Below the pieces are notes generated by a model. It searched no databases, had not been told where the DNA came from, and worked only from the letters and a program-made list of their open reading frames with translations. From JALZDI01 sp035557095 (GTDB lineage: Bacteria; Actinomycetota; Actinomycetes; Propionibacteriales; Nocardioidaceae): DNA of 7,433 nt. The position numbers and the translations under genes are program-made. How positions within the stretch are numbered: position 1 is the first letter of the stretch; each line of letters starts with the position of its first letter. Of the stretch, positions 5,707-7,433 are shown one piece after another. The stretch covers positions 1 to 7,433 of the forward strand of contig DATMEB010000174.1 in NCBI GenBank assembly GCA_035557095.1. The letters are read 5' to 3'.

Positions 5707-7319
5707 GCACTGACAGCAACCAGGGCGGAACCGACGACATCGCGGCGGGCAGCGGCGACGAGACGCGGCGTCCGGTGCGGCGTGCGCTGGTCTCGGTCTA
5801 CGACAAGACCGGGCTGGAGGAGCTCGCGCAGGGCCTGCATGCGGCCGGTGTCGCACTGGTGTCGACGGGGTCGACGGCCGCGCGGATCGCGGACGCCGGC
5901 GTGCCGGTGACGCGGGTGGAGGAGCTGACGGAGTTCCCGGAGTGCCTCGACGGCCGGGTGAAGACGCTGCACCCGCGGGTGCATGCCGGAATCCTGGCCG
6001 ACCTGCGGCTGACGTCGCACCAGGACCAGCTGCGCGACCTCGCCATCGAGCCGTTCGACCTGGTCGTGTCCAACCTGTACCCGTTCACCGACACGGTGAA
6101 GTCGGGCGCGACGACCGAGGAGTGCGTCGAGCAGATCGACATCGGCGGCCCGTCGATGGTGCGCGCGGCCGCGAAGAACCACGCCAACGTCGCGATCGTC
6201 GTCTCTCCGCAGCGATACGGCGACGTGCTGGAGGCGGTGAGGGCGGGCGGGTTCACGCTCGCGCAGCGTCAGCGGCTCGCGGCCGACGCGTTCGTGCACA
6301 CCGCGACCTACGACGTCAACGTCGCGTCGTGGATGGGCAGCGTGCTCACCGACACCAGCGAGGGCACCGGCTGGCCGGAGTGGATCGGCGGAACCTGGGA
6401 CAAGGCCACGGTGCTGCGGTACGGCGAGAACCCGCACCAGCCGGCGGCGTTGTACACCGCCGGCTTCGTGCCGTACCCCGGGCTCGCGCAGGCCGAGCAG
6501 GTGCACGGCAAGGAGATGTCGTACAACAACTACGTCGACGCCGACGCGGCCCGGCGAGCGGCGTACGACTTCGACGCCCCGGCGGTGGCGATCATCAAGC
6601 ACGCCAACCCGTGCGGGATCGCGATCGGCGCCGACGTCGCCGCGGCGCACCGCAAGGCGCACGAGTGCGACCCGGTGTCGGCGTTCGGCGGAGTCATCGC
6701 GGTCAACCGGCCGGTGTCGGTGGAGATGGCGCGGCAGGTGGCCGAGATCTTCACCGAGGTCGTGGTCGCGCCGGCGTTCGAAGAGGGCGCCGTGGAGGTG
6801 CTGGCCGCGAAGAAGAACATCCGGCTGCTGATCTGCGCCGTCGCCCAGCGCGGTGGGCCGGAGATGCGGCCGATCTCCGGCGGGCTGCTGATGCAGGCGC
6901 GCGACTCGATCGAGGCGCACGGCGACGCACCGTCGAACTGGACGCTGGCGGCCGGGCCGCCGGCCGACGAGGGGGCGCTCGCCGACCTGGGGTTCGCGTG
7001 GCGGGCTTGCCGTGCGGTGAAGTCCAACGCGATCCTGCTCGCCTCGGGCGGCGCCACCGTGGGCGTGGGCATGGGCCAGGTCAACCGGGTCGACTCGGCG
7101 CGGCTGGCGGTCTCGCGCGCCGGTGACCGGGCCTCCGGCTCGGTGGCCGCGTCGGACGCGTTCTTCCCGTTCGCCGACGGGCTGCAGGTGCTGCTCGACG
7201 CGGGCGTACGCGCAGTCGTCCAGCCCGGCGGCTCGGTGCGCGACGCCGAAGTGGTGGCGGCCGCCGAGGCCGCCGGCGTGACGATGTACGTCACCGGCAC
7301 GCGCCACTTCTTCCACTGA
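5703..7319 (+). CDS. purH: Bifunctional AICAR formyltransferase / IMP cyclohydrolase
   Basis: A 538-residue enzyme for the last two steps of IMP synthesis: formylation of AICAR with 10-formyltetrahydrofolate, then ring closure to IMP. The N-terminal IMP cyclohydrolase domain (about 25-220, MGS-like fold) shows VSVYDKTGL, STGSTAA (54-60), LDGRVKTLHPRVHAGIL (82-98), NLYPF (124-128) and DIGGPSMVRAAAKNH (146-160). The transformylase domain (about 235-538) shows LRYGENPHQPAALY (238-251), KEMSYNNYVDADAA (270-283), KHANPCGIA with the catalytic Lys299-His300 pair, AFGGVIAVNRPV, SGGLLMQ, KSNAI, GMGQVNRVDSA and ASDAFFPFADG. The C-terminus TGTRHFFH is the usual family ending. A short, polar N-terminal extension of about 24 residues precedes the conserved core. 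The GTG start shares GTGA with the purN stop; an AGGAAGG about 13 bases upstream lies inside purN. Complete, with no frame problem. Confidence 0.97.
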   Translation: MSTDSNQGGTDDIAAGSGDETRRPVRRALVSVYDKTGLEELAQGLHAAGVALVSTGSTAARIADAGVPVTRVEELTEFPECLDGRVKTLHPRVHAGILADLRLTSHQDQLRDLAIEPFDLVVSNLYPFTDTVKSGATTEECVEQIDIGGPSMVRAAAKNHANVAIVVSPQRYGDVLEAVRAGGFTLAQRQRLAADAFVHTATYDVNVASWMGSVLTDTSEGTGWPEWIGGTWDKATVLRYGENPHQPAALYTAGFVPYPGLAQAEQVHGKEMSYNNYVDADAARRAAYDFDAPAVAIIKHANPCGIAIGADVAAAHRKAHECDPVSAFGGVIAVNRPVSVEMARQVAEIFTEVVVAPAFEEGAVEVLAAKKNIRLLICAVAQRGGPEMRPISGGLLMQARDSIEAHGDAPSNWTLAAGPPADEGALADLGFAWRACRAVKSNAILLASGGATVGVGMGQVNRVDSARLAVSRAGDRASGSVAASDAFFPFADGLQVLLDAGVRAVVQPGGSVRDAEVVAAAEAAGVTMYVTGTRHFFH

Positions 7320-7433
7320 GCGCCTGCTGGCCATCGATTGGCGCGTTCTGGTTGCCGGACCGGCCTGCCGGACAGCCATGTGGCGCCACTCGACGCCTCG
7401 CGGCGAGTCGGTAGCGCTCCAGCCGTGCCGCCA
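7320..7433. other. Downstream region of purH, no gene seen
   Basis: No open frame here resembles a known protein start. GCGCC (7320-7324) can pair with GGCGC (7340-7344) directly after the purH stop, or GCCA with TGGC within it, both weak. An 8-bp direct repeat, TGCCGGAC, occurs at 7353-7360 and 7366-7373. ACTCG (7388-7392) can pair with CGAGT (7404-7408), with CC/GG inside. Any of these could take part in termination, but none has a T-tract. Confidence 0.4.

Noticed and set aside
4884..7379. A long open frame of 831 codons on the minus strand, antisense to purN and purH
   Set aside because: Its composition (His, Arg, Val, Gly, Asp rich) is what an antisense frame of a GC-rich coding region gives, and purN and purH on the other strand are unmistakable.
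7388..7433. A possible tRNA at the right edge, suggested by the final CCA and a GGAGCGCTACC-like stretch on the minus strand
   Set aside because: No T-arm consensus or complete cloverleaf can be drawn in either orientation.
1..7433. CRISPR array, insertion sequence, phage genes or a toxin-antitoxin pair
   Set aside because: No regularly spaced repeats, no transposase or integrase motifs, and no small gene pairs were seen on either strand.

Overview
The window is very GC-rich, chromosomal DNA. Third codon positions are mostly G or C, several genes start with GTG, and the gene set (sucD, a PerM/DUF6350 membrane protein, purN, purH) is typical of high-GC Gram-positive bacteria. I infer an actinomycete, possibly from the Micrococcales; the genus cannot be read from this sequence.

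Layout. Bases 2-163 (+) are the last 53 codons of sucD (succinyl-CoA ligase alpha subunit), including its phosphohistidine. Convergent to it lies a two-gene minus-strand unit. It is transcribed as a 644-residue membrane protein (1438-3372) followed 20 bp later by kynU, kynureninase (176-1417). The two convergent stop codons sit in one hairpin (157-182). A 331-bp divergent intergenic region (3373-3703) separates this unit from a plus-strand block: perM-like DUF6350 protein (3704-4906), a 191-bp spacer with a palindrome and a possible promoter, then purN (5098-5706) and purH (5703-7319) overlapping by 4 bp. The last 114 bp hold no visible gene.

How the genes work together. purN and purH are a translationally coupled pair for the two folate-dependent formyl transfers and the final cyclisation of IMP synthesis. 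sucD belongs to the TCA cycle, and the PerM family is linked to cell division. In Mycobacterium tuberculosis the order sucC-sucD-(Rv0953c, Rv0954)-perM-purN-purH is known, so here the kynU unit occupies the variable slot between sucD and perM.

The most unusual item is the 644-residue protein. It has a cytoplasmic ECF sigma-like domain, one membrane helix, a Pro/Ala-rich stalk and a duplicated Cys-containing outer domain. The sigma-like part has lost residues normally needed for core-polymerase contact and for -35 DNA binding. It looks like a membrane-anchored pseudo-sigma sensor rather than an ordinary sigma factor, and it is probably co-transcribed with kynureninase.
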